A program made the position numbers and the translations under genes. Positions 5,560-12,046 of a DNA stretch of 31,493 nt are shown in pieces. Below the pieces are notes generated by a model. It worked only from the letters and a program-made list of their open reading frames with translations. It was not told where the DNA came from and searched no databases. Origin of the DNA: a virus; the IMG/VR virus record IMGVR_UViG_3300047408_000092, positions 1-31,493 of that record. One strand, given 5' to 3'. Position 1 is the stretch's first letter; each line of letters opens with the position of its first letter.

Positions 5560-6828
5560 ATGAAGAAAACACGCATCGCGACCGGCATCTACCAGGACGC
5601 CCACGGCTACGAGGTGCGGGCCAGTCTCGGCTCGAAGCGCACCGAGCTGCTCGAGACCACCGAACGCTTCCCGCCCTCGGCGACGCGCGAAGAGATGATC
5701 CTCTGGCGCGACAGCGAGAAGCTCAAGCTCCGGAAGGCTCGCGGCGCCGGCGTCACGCGCGGCACCGTGCGCGCCAAGATCGTCACGTACTTGGCGACCG
5801 CCAAGCTCTCCGACGACAACCGCACCCAGCGGATCCGGTTCTTCGAGTGGTGGTGCGGCGCGGCCGGCCTCGGCGACGTGCCGTGGCACACGCTCGACGC
5901 GCCGCGGCTGCGGCGGGCGCTCAACACCCTGATCGCCGCCGGCTACGCGGCGTCGACGGTGAACAAGTGCCGCGACGCCCTCGCCCACGTCTACACTGTG
6001 CTCGACGGCGAGAACGCGCCGAACCCGTTCCGCGAGATCGATCGCGAGATCGAACCCGAGGCCGAACCGCGCGGCGTCGACTACGCGATCGTCGACACGA
6101 TCCTGTACTTCCTCCGGGTGAAGTGGCGGCGCTCGGCGAAGGGCCAGCCGAGCCGTCTCCTGCCCGAGAAGCGCCCCCTGCCGAGCCTGGGCGCCATCCG
6201 GCTGCGCGTGCTGGCGTACGCGCCCCTCACGCCGGCGCAGTTGAAACTCGTCCAGCCGAAGGATCTCCACCTGGACGACACGCCGCCCAACCTCCTCGTC
6301 CGCGGACGGAAGAAAGGTAAGCCTGGCGCCGTCGGGTTCAAACGCAAGCCCCTGCTCCCCCTGGCCGTCGAGGCGTTCCGCGACTTCGTCGCCGCGGACG
6401 CCTTCGGGCCGTTCACCCGGGGCTCGCTGCGCAAGACGTTCATCCGCGCGCGCGACCTGGCGCAGGCCGAGCTCCGCAAGGTCAATCCAAACGTCGACCT
6501 GTCGGACATGGTGCCCTACGATCTGCGGCACTCGTTCGGCTCGCTGATCTTTCAACTGACCGGCAGCGACGCGGTCACCGGCGAGCTGCTCGACCACAAG
6601 AACCCGGTCACCACGAAACGCTATCGACTCGCGGCCGTGCCGGCGCATCTCCAAGCCGCGACCGACGCCGCCGCGGCGTTCCTCGCCGCGCGCGCCACCC
6701 CGCCACTACCAGACACGACTACCAGACACTTTCAGAAAACGACTGAAAACCAGACGAAATTGTTAAGGAAATCGCAGTATACGAAACTGCATAATCGGGG
6801 GCGATCCGGCCTCCAGATCGCGAAATAA
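5560..6828 (+). CDS. int: Tyrosine-recombinase integrase (variant box I)
   Basis: A 422-residue phage integrase that would recombine attP with a tRNA-Val attB. The start at 5560 (MKKTRIATG) follows no clear Shine-Dalgarno; upstream in-frame sequence is not protein-like. An N-terminal AT-hook/arm-binding and SAM-like region (1-165) is followed by the catalytic domain. Box II reads PYDLRHSFGS (Arg323), then LLDHKNP (His346) and nucleophile Tyr355 in TTKRY. A Lys-containing GRKKGKPG strand is at 249-256. In box I, where GLR normally places the first catalytic Arg, the sequence is YAPLTPAQL with Thr224. The last 40 residues are polar, and their codons contain two arm-type attP repeats. The gene ends 50 bases before the attP core. 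Confidence 0.92.
   Translation: MKKTRIATGIYQDAHGYEVRASLGSKRTELLETTERFPPSATREEMILWRDSEKLKLRKARGAGVTRGTVRAKIVTYLATAKLSDDNRTQRIRFFEWWCGAAGLGDVPWHTLDAPRLRRALNTLIAAGYAASTVNKCRDALAHVYTVLDGENAPNPFREIDREIEPEAEPRGVDYAIVDTILYFLRVKWRRSAKGQPSRLLPEKRPLPSLGAIRLRVLAYAPLTPAQLKLVQPKDLHLDDTPPNLLVRGRKKGKPGAVGFKRKPLLPLAVEAFRDFVAADAFGPFTRGSLRKTFIRARDLAQAELRKVNPNVDLSDMVPYDLRHSFGSLIFQLTGSDAVTGELLDHKNPVTTKRYRLAAVPAHLQAATDAAAAFLAARATPPLPDTTTRHFQKTTENQTKLLRKSQYTKLHNRGRSGLQIAK
6706..6730 (+). repeat. attP arm-type repeat pair, left
   Basis: Two copies of CTACCAGACAC(G/T) start at 6706 and 6719, 13 bases apart. The same pair with the same spacing recurs at 6934-6958, so the two pairs flank the tRNA-like core. Symmetric direct repeats outside a core are what arm-type integrase sites look like. 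This pair lies in the integrase coding sequence, about codons 383 to 391. Confidence 0.65.
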
Positions 6829-6836
6829 GGCCGGAT
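6804..6836. other. Inverted repeat at the integrase 3' end
   Basis: ATCCGGCC (6804-6811) and GGCCGGAT (6829-6836) form a perfect 8-bp inverted repeat around a 17-base loop that contains the integrase stop codon. No T-run follows, so it is a weak terminator candidate. It could equally be a protein-binding site in the P arm of attP. Confidence 0.45.
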
Positions 6837-6878
6837 TCATTGGGTGAAAACGAGTAAAAGGCTGGACTATCTTCGGGC

Positions 6879-6923
6879 TTCACACGCACGAGGTCGCAGG
6901 TTCAACTCCTGCAGCGCCCACCA
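6879..6923 (+). other. attP: attP core: 3' end of a tRNA-Val(CAC) gene
   Basis: The sequence matches the second half of a tRNA: anticodon loop TTCACAC (6879-6885, anticodon CAC, valine), variable loop AGGTC, T arm GCAGG-TTCAACT-CCTGC (6896-6912), acceptor strand AGCGCCC, discriminator A and encoded CCA (6921-6923). No matching D arm or 5' acceptor strand (GGGCGCT) lies upstream, and the anticodon stem is imperfect (one mismatch), so it is not a functional tRNA gene. A phage that integrates in a tRNA gene carries such a 3' end to restore it. It sits between integrase and the end of the late operon, the expected attP position. Confidence 0.82.
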
Positions 6924-6933
6924 CTTACAGGCG

Positions 6934-6958
6934 CTACCAGACACGGCTACCAGACACT
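6934..6958 (+). repeat. attP arm-type repeat pair, right
   Basis: CTACCAGACACG at 6934-6945 and CTACCAGACACT at 6947-6958, again 13 bases apart, beginning 10 bases after the tRNA CCA. Together with the left pair they bracket the core, the expected arrangement of P and P' arm sites for a tyrosine integrase. Confidence 0.65.
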
Positions 6959-6993
6959 CGCCATTGGATACAAACGCCGACCCGCGCGAACCG

Positions 6994-7203
6994 TTACCGC
7001 GGATCCGTCCCAGCCGCCGCGCGATCGGCCTCCGCCTTCGCCGCGAGCGCCTCGACGATCAGCGCGCGAAGGTCGTCGTCGACCTCGGTCTCCGGCCGGA
7101 CGGCCTGAATTGCGGCAACGACGTGCTGCACGCCCACCACGCCGCCGACCACCAGCGGCGCGAGCGCCTGCACCAGCCCTAAGATCACCGGCAAGTTGAG
7201 CAT
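6994..7203 (-). CDS. Small membrane protein at the end of the late operon
   Basis: A 69-residue protein whose first half is hydrophobic (LPVILGLVQALAPLVVGGVVGVQHVVAAI, about 4 to 32, split here by length limits into two helices or one long one), followed by an acidic helix (ETEVDDDLRALIVEALAAKAEADR). The last gene before attP, 2 bases after the lipoprotein gene. Size, topology and position allow an accessory holin or lysis-associated role, but nothing specific supports it. Confidence 0.6.
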   Translation of the reverse strand: MLNLPVILGLVQALAPLVVGGVVGVQHVVAAIQAVRPETEVDDDLRALIVEALAAKAEADRAAAGTDPR

Positions 7204-7205
7204 GG

Positions 7206-7637
7206 TTATTTCCCTCCGGTGGAGACGGCGATCAGCGCCTGCGTGTCGTTCTTGGCCTTCGTCGCCTGCGTCGCGATCGGCGACGGGGCCAACGCCGACA
7301 GCGTCACCAGGTCGCCCACGAGTTGCCCGAGCAGCGCGATCTCGGTGATCAGTTGTTGCGAGGCCGGCACGCCCGTCTGCAGGTGCAGGCCCGCATTCGC
7401 CACGTCGATCACCAGCGTGTAGGCCTGCGAGAGCTTCGCCCCGATCTGCTGGTGCTGCGCGGCGGTCGGCCACGGCGCGTTGGCGTGGTAGGCGCCGGAC
7501 TCCATCGTCTGGAACAGGCGCAGCGACTCGAAGGCGACGCGGTCGGCCTGGTCGATCTTCTGTTTGACGGAGACGGTCCCGGCGCACGCGGGCGCGAGCA
7601 GGAGCACGAGCGCGATCGGTAGCAGGTGTCTCATCAC
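7206..7637 (-). CDS. Putative lipoprotein, 143 aa
   Basis: Begins MMRHLLPIALVLLLAPACAG: a short basic start, a hydrophobic core and a Cys at 18, which looks like a lipoprotein signal peptide with an imperfect lipobox (APAC). The mature part is helical and Ala/Leu-rich without known motifs. In the lysis end of a phage operon, an outer-membrane lipoprotein could be an o-spanin component, but it is long for that and no clear i-spanin adjoins it. A moron changing the lysogen surface is another possibility. The ATG overlaps the upstream stop as ATGA. Confidence 0.65.
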   Translation of the reverse strand: MMRHLLPIALVLLLAPACAGTVSVKQKIDQADRVAFESLRLFQTMESGAYHANAPWPTAAQHQQIGAKLSQAYTLVIDVANAGLHLQTGVPASQQLITEIALLGQLVGDLVTLSALAPSPIATQATKAKNDTQALIAVSTGGK

Positions 7638-8560
7638 GATCCCCCATCGAGGAACCCATCCGCCCCGGCGGCCATCGCCAGCCGGCCGAGCTCGATCGAC
7701 TCGGCCTCCGGCCAGTTGTTCCAGTAGTCGGCGTACGCCGCGCCCTCGCCGTAGTAGACCCGGACCCGCTGGCCCTCGCCCCAGGCGCTCGAGGTCGGCC
7801 AGCCGCCGCGCCCCGTGATGAAGCGGTCCTTCATGTCCGCGACCGCGGCCGGCATGTTGCGCGCGAACGCCTGATAGCCCGACCGGAACGCCGGCGAGTC
7901 GTGCGGGACCTGGTCCATCGCCATCCCGACATAGCCGCCGTACTGCGCGAGGTAGCCGTGAATGAAGGCGGCCACGTTCATCCAGCCCTGCCCGTTCGTG
8001 ATCCCCTTGACGTCGTCATCCTGCCCGACCGGCGCGTCGCAGTCGGCCACCATGTGGATCAGACGGAGCGCGTCCGGGAACGTGCGCGCCATCCACTGAC
8101 ACATCTCCACCCACCACGCGTTGTTGTAGTAGTACTTCGGCCCTGGCTCCCAGCCGAGAACGACCGTGTGCATCAGGCGCTGCGCACGCGCCGTCGCGAA
8201 TTGCGGCCCGAGCTCGCGGTCCAGATCCGCGACCGTCCACTCGAGCCCGGCGCAGCCGCGGTCCGGCCGCAGGAAGTGGACGACCTTGATCCCCGCCTGC
8301 TCGAGCTGCTCCGCCGCGTCGAGATACGGCGTGAGGTCGCCGCGCCAGTCGACGGCGGGCAACTGCCCGTGATAGCCGGCGTCGACGATCGGCCCCATCG
8401 GCGCCGACGTGTAGCCGCGCCCCGACGTCGGCCCGTACGCGGCGATGATCCGGTCCTGGTCGGCCGCCGGAAAGCACTCGAAGTAGTCAATACAAATGCA
8501 GTTGTCCGCCTGCCCTGGCCGCGGCCCCCAGGGCGCGAGATCCAGCCGCGCCGTCCACAT
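7634..8560 (-). CDS. Phage protein of unknown function, possibly hydrolase-like fold
   Basis: A 308-residue protein rich in Trp and Tyr with conserved-looking acidic segments (DNCICIDYFECFP, VVLGWEPGPKYYYNN, HMVADCDAPVGQDDD). The composition and spacing of hydrophobic strands resemble TIM-barrel glycoside hydrolases found as tail or adsorption proteins, but I cannot assign a family. It lies downstream of the tail fibre and holin genes. ATG 8560 follows GAGGGG closely. In-frame codons upstream (SLSLEERAQIRGA) also look coding, so a CTG start at 8596 is possible. Confidence 0.75.
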   Translation of the reverse strand: MWTARLDLAPWGPRPGQADNCICIDYFECFPAADQDRIIAAYGPTSGRGYTSAPMGPIVDAGYHGQLPAVDWRGDLTPYLDAAEQLEQAGIKVVHFLRPDRGCAGLEWTVADLDRELGPQFATARAQRLMHTVVLGWEPGPKYYYNNAWWVEMCQWMARTFPDALRLIHMVADCDAPVGQDDDVKGITNGQGWMNVAAFIHGYLAQYGGYVGMAMDQVPHDSPAFRSGYQAFARNMPAAVADMKDRFITGRGGWPTSSAWGEGQRVRVYYGEGAAYADYWNNWPEAESIELGRLAMAAGADGFLDGGS

Positions 8561-8604
8561 CGCCCCTCGGATCTGCGCCCGCTCTTCGAGCGACAGCGAG
8601 GGGC

Positions 8605-8892
8605 CTACGCGAAAGGGTCGAGGGCGATCGTGTAGGTCACGTCCTCCGACCCGAACAGGATCGGCTGATCGTTGGTGCTGCCCGGCGCGTAGCCGGCGGC
8701 GTCGACCGCGAGCGTCACCGCGACCGGCGGCACAAAGGGCGGCCCCTGGAAGTACAGATTCGCACCGCCGTCCCCTGACGTCTGCCGAGTCGGGGGATCG
8801 ATGATCTGATTCTTGGTCAGGCTGACGACGCGGGCGTTGCCGATCGGGGCGCCGGTCGTCTTGTCCTTCACGAACACATTCAACGTAGGCAT
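8605..8892 (-). CDS. Small beta-sandwich (carboxypeptidase-regulatory-like) protein
   Basis: A 95-residue protein with the pattern of a carboxypeptidase-regulatory or transthyretin-like fold: LNVFVKDKTTGAPIGNARV at the start, then alternating strands, VAVTLAVDAAGYAP and a final YTIALDPF. Such domains decorate phage tails and bind surfaces or carbohydrate. It follows the coiled-coil membrane protein and is presumably a virion accessory, but it could be an independent accessory protein. Confidence 0.65.
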   Translation of the reverse strand: MPTLNVFVKDKTTGAPIGNARVVSLTKNQIIDPPTRQTSGDGGANLYFQGPPFVPPVAVTLAVDAAGYAPGSTNDQPILFGSEDVTYTIALDPFA

Positions 8893-8902
8893 CGGACTCC
8901 TC

Positions 8903-9754
8903 TCAGGCTCGTAACGCTTTCAGGATCGCGAACGCCAGGCCCGCCATCCCGACCACCAGGCCGACGGCGCCGGCGACGTAGCCCCACATCGACGCGGCGC
9001 CCTGGCCCATCCCCTCGATCCGCGTCAGGCGTTCCTTGACGTCGGTCACCTTGTCGTCGAAGGCCTTCGTCATCTGGCCGATCGAGGCGGCAAGCTGATC
9101 GATCTGCTTCGTCGTCGAGGCTTCGCTCTTGGCGATGGCGAGCGCGCTCGACTTGTTCTGCTCGCCGACGGCTTCCTTGGCGGCCTGCAGCGCGGCGTCG
9201 ACGGCGACCTTGGAGTCTTTGCTCGACTGCTCGGTGCGAACGTCGCGCTCGCGAAACTGCGTCTGGATGCTCGCGAACTTTTCCATGTGCGTGTCGACGA
9301 GGGCGACAAACCGCTGCTCGTGGACTTCGCGCACGGCGGCGATCTTCTCGTCGATGCGCGCCGGGAACTTATCGGCGGTGTCCTGCAGCAGCCGGATCGC
9401 TTTGTCCATCCCGTCGAGGCGGGTCTGCAGGACGTCGCGCGTGAGGGTCGCCGCGCGTTCCAGGGCGGTCACGTGGGTATGCAGCCGCTCGTCGAGCATC
9501 GCGCGGACGGTTTCGCGAGACTTCTCGATGTCGTCGATCCGGGTGTCGAGGACCTGGCGATGGAGCGTCGTCGTTTCCTCGAGGCGGGCCAGTTTGACCT
9601 CGAGCAACTCCCGCAGCGTCGAGACTTCGCGGATCAACTGCCGCGTCGTCATCAGGCTCGGATCGGGAATCGGCACGTTGAGCAGATCGCGCCGGTCGGG
9701 GAGATCGCGCCGGTCCGGGATCGGCCGCGCGGTCTCGTGGGGATCGGGCGTCAT
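8903..9754 (-). CDS. Long coiled-coil protein with C-terminal membrane anchor
   Basis: A 283-residue protein starting at 9754, where its ATG overlaps the holin stop as ATGA. After a Pro/Arg-rich start with a duplicated DRRDL motif, residues about 35 to 245 are almost continuous coiled coil (LREL, LEVKLARLEE, IDDIEKSRETVRAMLDERL and similar heptads). A single transmembrane helix ends the protein (about 258-280, WGYVAGAVGLVVGMAGLAF), making it tail-anchored. It lies directly after the holin, so a role at the membrane during lysis, for instance spanin-like spanning of the periplasm, is plausible but unproven. Confidence 0.75.
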   Translation of the reverse strand: MTPDPHETARPIPDRRDLPDRRDLLNVPIPDPSLMTTRQLIREVSTLRELLEVKLARLEETTTLHRQVLDTRIDDIEKSRETVRAMLDERLHTHVTALERAATLTRDVLQTRLDGMDKAIRLLQDTADKFPARIDEKIAAVREVHEQRFVALVDTHMEKFASIQTQFRERDVRTEQSSKDSKVAVDAALQAAKEAVGEQNKSSALAIAKSEASTTKQIDQLAASIGQMTKAFDDKVTDVKERLTRIEGMGQGAASMWGYVAGAVGLVVGMAGLAFAILKALRA

Positions 9755-10125
9755 GGCCGCGGCCCCACCACGTTCAGGTCGCGCGCCGGCAGGTTGACCA
9801 GGTCGACCGGCACGTTGGCGGCGATCGCCGAGCTCGCCAGCGACGTCGTCGGGTGCACCGTCAACCATTCATAGAAGCCGCTCGAGGCGCCGGCCGAGAC
9901 TGCCGCCTGGGAGATCAGGGGCCAGAGCGCGCCCGGCAGCGTGTGCCAGACGGCCACCGCGAGCCAGGTCAGGATCCCCGCGACGGCGACGGCGTACGCC
10001 CACGTCGGGACCGCGTTGGCGACCCTGACGTTGCCGAGCAGGCGCTTGAGGATCGACACGACGATCCCGGTCGCCAAGATGATCCCGGGCTGCGTGTAGA
10101 ACCAGTCAGTCAATCGAACTCCCAT
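9751..10125 (-). CDS. Putative holin
   Basis: A 124-residue protein with two or three hydrophobic segments (about 12-26, TQPGIILATGIVVSI; 43-64, YAVAVAGILTWLAVAVW; a weaker one near 68-85) and a polar C-terminal tail. It overlaps the end of the endolysin-like gene by 16 bases. Membrane segments, size and pairing with the cell-wall enzyme indicate a holin, which would permeabilise the inner membrane at lysis. Confidence 0.7.
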   Translation of the reverse strand: MGVRLTDWFYTQPGIILATGIVVSILKRLLGNVRVANAVPTWAYAVAVAGILTWLAVAVWHTLPGALWPLISQAAVSAGASSGFYEWLTVHPTTSLASSAIAANVPVDLVNLPARDLNVVGPRP

Positions 10126-10466
10126 TCGACGTCCGCGTTGTCGGTCAGGCCCAGCGCGGTCCAGACCGCCTCGCCGAGGTCGATGCCAGCCCCGTTGGTG
10201 TGCCCGGTGTGCGACACGCTCAGGCCCCGTTCGGCCGCCGGCCGGGCGCCGCCGAAGACGTACGCGTTGTCGTTGATGTTCCAGGGGCCGACGTCCAACA
10301 CCAGCGCGCGGATGCTCTGGCCGTTCGCGGGATTGCGGACCCGCACCCACTGCCGCAACGCCGCGGCACTCGGCAGCGCGACGAACGGCACGACGGCATC
10401 GACGAGATAGCCGGTCGACGTCTTGCCCCCGAGGAGGCCTTCGCGGGTCGCTTTCACGGTGATCAT
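10110..10466 (-). CDS. RlpA-like double-psi beta-barrel protein, candidate endolysin
   Basis: A 118-residue single-domain protein with a double-psi beta-barrel pattern: RVRNPANGQSIRALVLDVGPWN, followed by the GAGIDLGEAVW motif. RlpA-type proteins of this fold cleave glycan strands, with the Asp of the DVGP segment part of the active site. There is no signal peptide, so export would need the adjacent holin. It is the only recognisable peptidoglycan-active gene in the window, hence the likely endolysin. Its ATG at 10466 overlaps the stop of a degenerate tail-hub fragment as ATGA, showing what gene formerly preceded it. Confidence 0.75.
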   Translation of the reverse strand: MITVKATREGLLGGKTSTGYLVDAVVPFVALPSAAALRQWVRVRNPANGQSIRALVLDVGPWNINDNAYVFGGARPAAERGLSVSHTGHTNGAGIDLGEAVWTALGLTDNADVEWEFD

Positions 10467-10561
10467 GCGGTCCCCGCCTTCGTGATCAACTTTCGGAGTT
10501 CGTCCTCGAGCGAGAAGCGCACCGAGGAGGCCGAGGCCGTGAACCGCGGGTTGGGTGGGCA
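10463..10561 (-). pseudogene. C-terminal stub of a second tail-hub gene
   Basis: A 32-codon remnant with no start codon, just after an in-frame stop at 10564-10562. It reads PRFTASASSVRFSLEDELRK and then LITKAGTA. The intact tail hub (12047-14296) ends PKFTVMASSVRFSLPDLLRR and LLAA, giving about 15 identities in 22 aligned positions. The stub ends in an ATGA overlap with the RlpA-like gene, as an intact upstream gene would. It is therefore the relic of an older hub gene that once lay directly before the lysis gene. Confidence 0.75.
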
Positions 10562-10566
10562 TCAGC

Positions 10567-10938
10567 TCACAACGTTCCGGCCTTGGCCCGAATCGCCGCG
10601 ATGGCCTGCGTAGGCGTGATGGCCCCGAGCGGGGTCGGCAGCGCCGCCCGAATCACATTTAATTGGTCGATGATGGCGAGCGCCTCGGCTTTCGCCCAGA
10701 TCGGCAGGGCGTCGATGAACGCTTGGGCGTCGAGTTGATCCTGGACGCCTTGCGCGGCGACGTCGACGGCCACCGTGTTCAGGATCGTGGCAGCCGTCGC
10801 CTTCTGCGCGGGCGTGGCGGCGGCGGTGAACTGCGCGACCCACGTCGATCGGATCGCCGGGTCCGGGATTGTGACTCCGTCGATCGGGATCCCGGCCGCG
10901 CGGAGGGCGTGATCGACGAGGGCGGCCACGTTGGTCAT
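10567..10938 (-). CDS. Hypothetical protein downstream of tail fibre, 123 aa
   Basis: Ala/Ile-rich helical protein without recognised domains (VAALVDHALRAAGIPIDGVTIP near the start). The ATG at 10938 overlaps the stop of the fibre gene as ATGA, preferred to a GTG at 10944. Position directly after the fibre suggests a fibre chaperone or accessory. It belongs to the block inserted before the hub-gene stub. Confidence 0.65.
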   Translation of the reverse strand: MTNVAALVDHALRAAGIPIDGVTIPDPAIRSTWVAQFTAAATPAQKATAATILNTVAVDVAAQGVQDQLDAQAFIDALPIWAKAEALAIIDQLNVIRAALPTPLGAITPTQAIAAIRAKAGTL

Positions 10939-12032
10939 CCCCACACCTGCGCGCTCATCCCGGCGTTGACGCTGTTCCCTTGGTAGGTCGTCGTGCCCGC
11001 GCCGGAGTAGTCCAACCAGGCGGCGTAATGCGCCCCGATGCCCGCAAACACCGTCAGGAGGCAGACGTTTTCAATGTTGACGTTGGCGACCTGCGAGTAG
11101 AACGTCACGCTTTGCGCGCTGGTCGGGCCGCCGACGCTATCCAGCCCGATCGCCCCCCCGAGCAGGGTGTTGCCCGTGGGATTTGCGGCCACTGTGACCA
11201 CCGCGACCGACACCGGCTGCTCGTCCACGCCGGTGACCCAGGCGAGTTGGTTCAGCGTGTTCGCATTGGCTTGCCGCCACGCGGCGGAGGCATAGGTCCA
11301 GCTCGAGGCGCTCTCGAGCCGCTTCATGGGCCGGAGGGTCCGGTTGTAGTAGTTCCACACGTACCGCTTCACCTGGCTGTCTTCGGTCGTGGTCGTCGTG
11401 GTCGTGCAGAAGGTCCCGAGATAGCGGCGGGTCGTCGCCCCGCTTTTCACCAGCACGCCGTCTTGCAGCACCAGCGCCGTCGCCCGTGCGGTGGCACTCG
11501 TCCAGGCGAGCAGTTCCAACGCGAGCGTGCCGCCGTTATTCCACGCGAACAGGTCATAGGGCAGCGCCGCGGTCAGGGTGCCGAGGGCCAGCGACGTTTC
11601 CGCGAACGCCAGCAGCGTCCACGCCGTCGACCCGTTATAGAGCGCGATGTACTTGCCCTTGTAGGGCGTCCAATAGATCGTGGTCGCGCCCGTGACGTCA
11701 GCGGTCGTGACGGGCACGCCCGTCGTCAGCGTCAGACGCCCCTCACACACGCCGACGTCGACGCTACCTCCCCCGTTCGCCATCACAAAGGCCGTCGTCG
11801 CGAGTTGGGTCGTGTTGGTGGCGGCGGCGGCGGTCGGCGCCGTCGGCGTGCCGGTGAGCGCCGGCGACGCAAGCGGGGCTTTCGTCGTATCCACCGTATC
11901 GAGCGCCGCCAAACTGACATCGATCGGATCGAGCAGCACCGTCTTGACGATATTCTTCGTCCACACCGTGCCGACCAGGTTCGATCCGTCGTCGTCGACG
12001 AGGGCGTTGTAGGCCGTGCGGTCAATCGCCAT
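10935..12032 (-). CDS. Tail fibre / receptor-binding protein
   Basis: A 365-residue protein. Residues about 51-85 carry the classic fibre motif (KAPLASPALTGTPTAPTAAA, then NTTQLATTAFV) found in many tail fibres near the trimerisation shaft. The rest is rich in Thr, Ala, Gly and aromatic residues with beta-strand character, including a TTTTTTT run, and no predicted helix. It lies after the tail hub, the normal place for host-recognition proteins. It would bind the host surface at the tail tip. The Gly- and Ser-rich C-terminus (GAGTTTYQGNSVNAG) may be the receptor-binding tip. Confidence 0.85.
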   Translation of the reverse strand: MAIDRTAYNALVDDDGSNLVGTVWTKNIVKTVLLDPIDVSLAALDTVDTTKAPLASPALTGTPTAPTAAAATNTTQLATTAFVMANGGGSVDVGVCEGRLTLTTGVPVTTADVTGATTIYWTPYKGKYIALYNGSTAWTLLAFAETSLALGTLTAALPYDLFAWNNGGTLALELLAWTSATARATALVLQDGVLVKSGATTRRYLGTFCTTTTTTTEDSQVKRYVWNYYNRTLRPMKRLESASSWTYASAAWRQANANTLNQLAWVTGVDEQPVSVAVVTVAANPTGNTLLGGAIGLDSVGGPTSAQSVTFYSQVANVNIENVCLLTVFAGIGAHYAAWLDYSGAGTTTYQGNSVNAGMSAQVWG

Positions 12033-12046
12033 CAGGAACGTCCTTT

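Noticed and set aside
6841-6923. Complete tRNA gene
   Set aside because: Only the 3' half is tRNA-like; the 5' acceptor strand GGGCGCT and a D arm are absent and the anticodon stem has a mismatch, so it is an attachment-site fragment.
9685-9725. Short direct repeat (GATCGCGCCGGTC twice) as a regulatory site
   Set aside because: It is explained by a duplicated DRRDL motif in the coding sequence of the coiled-coil protein.
10467-10562. N-terminal extension of the RlpA-like protein
   Set aside because: The extension (MPTQPAVHG...) is a different frame of a tail-hub stub; the conserved domain begins at 10466 with an ATGA overlap.
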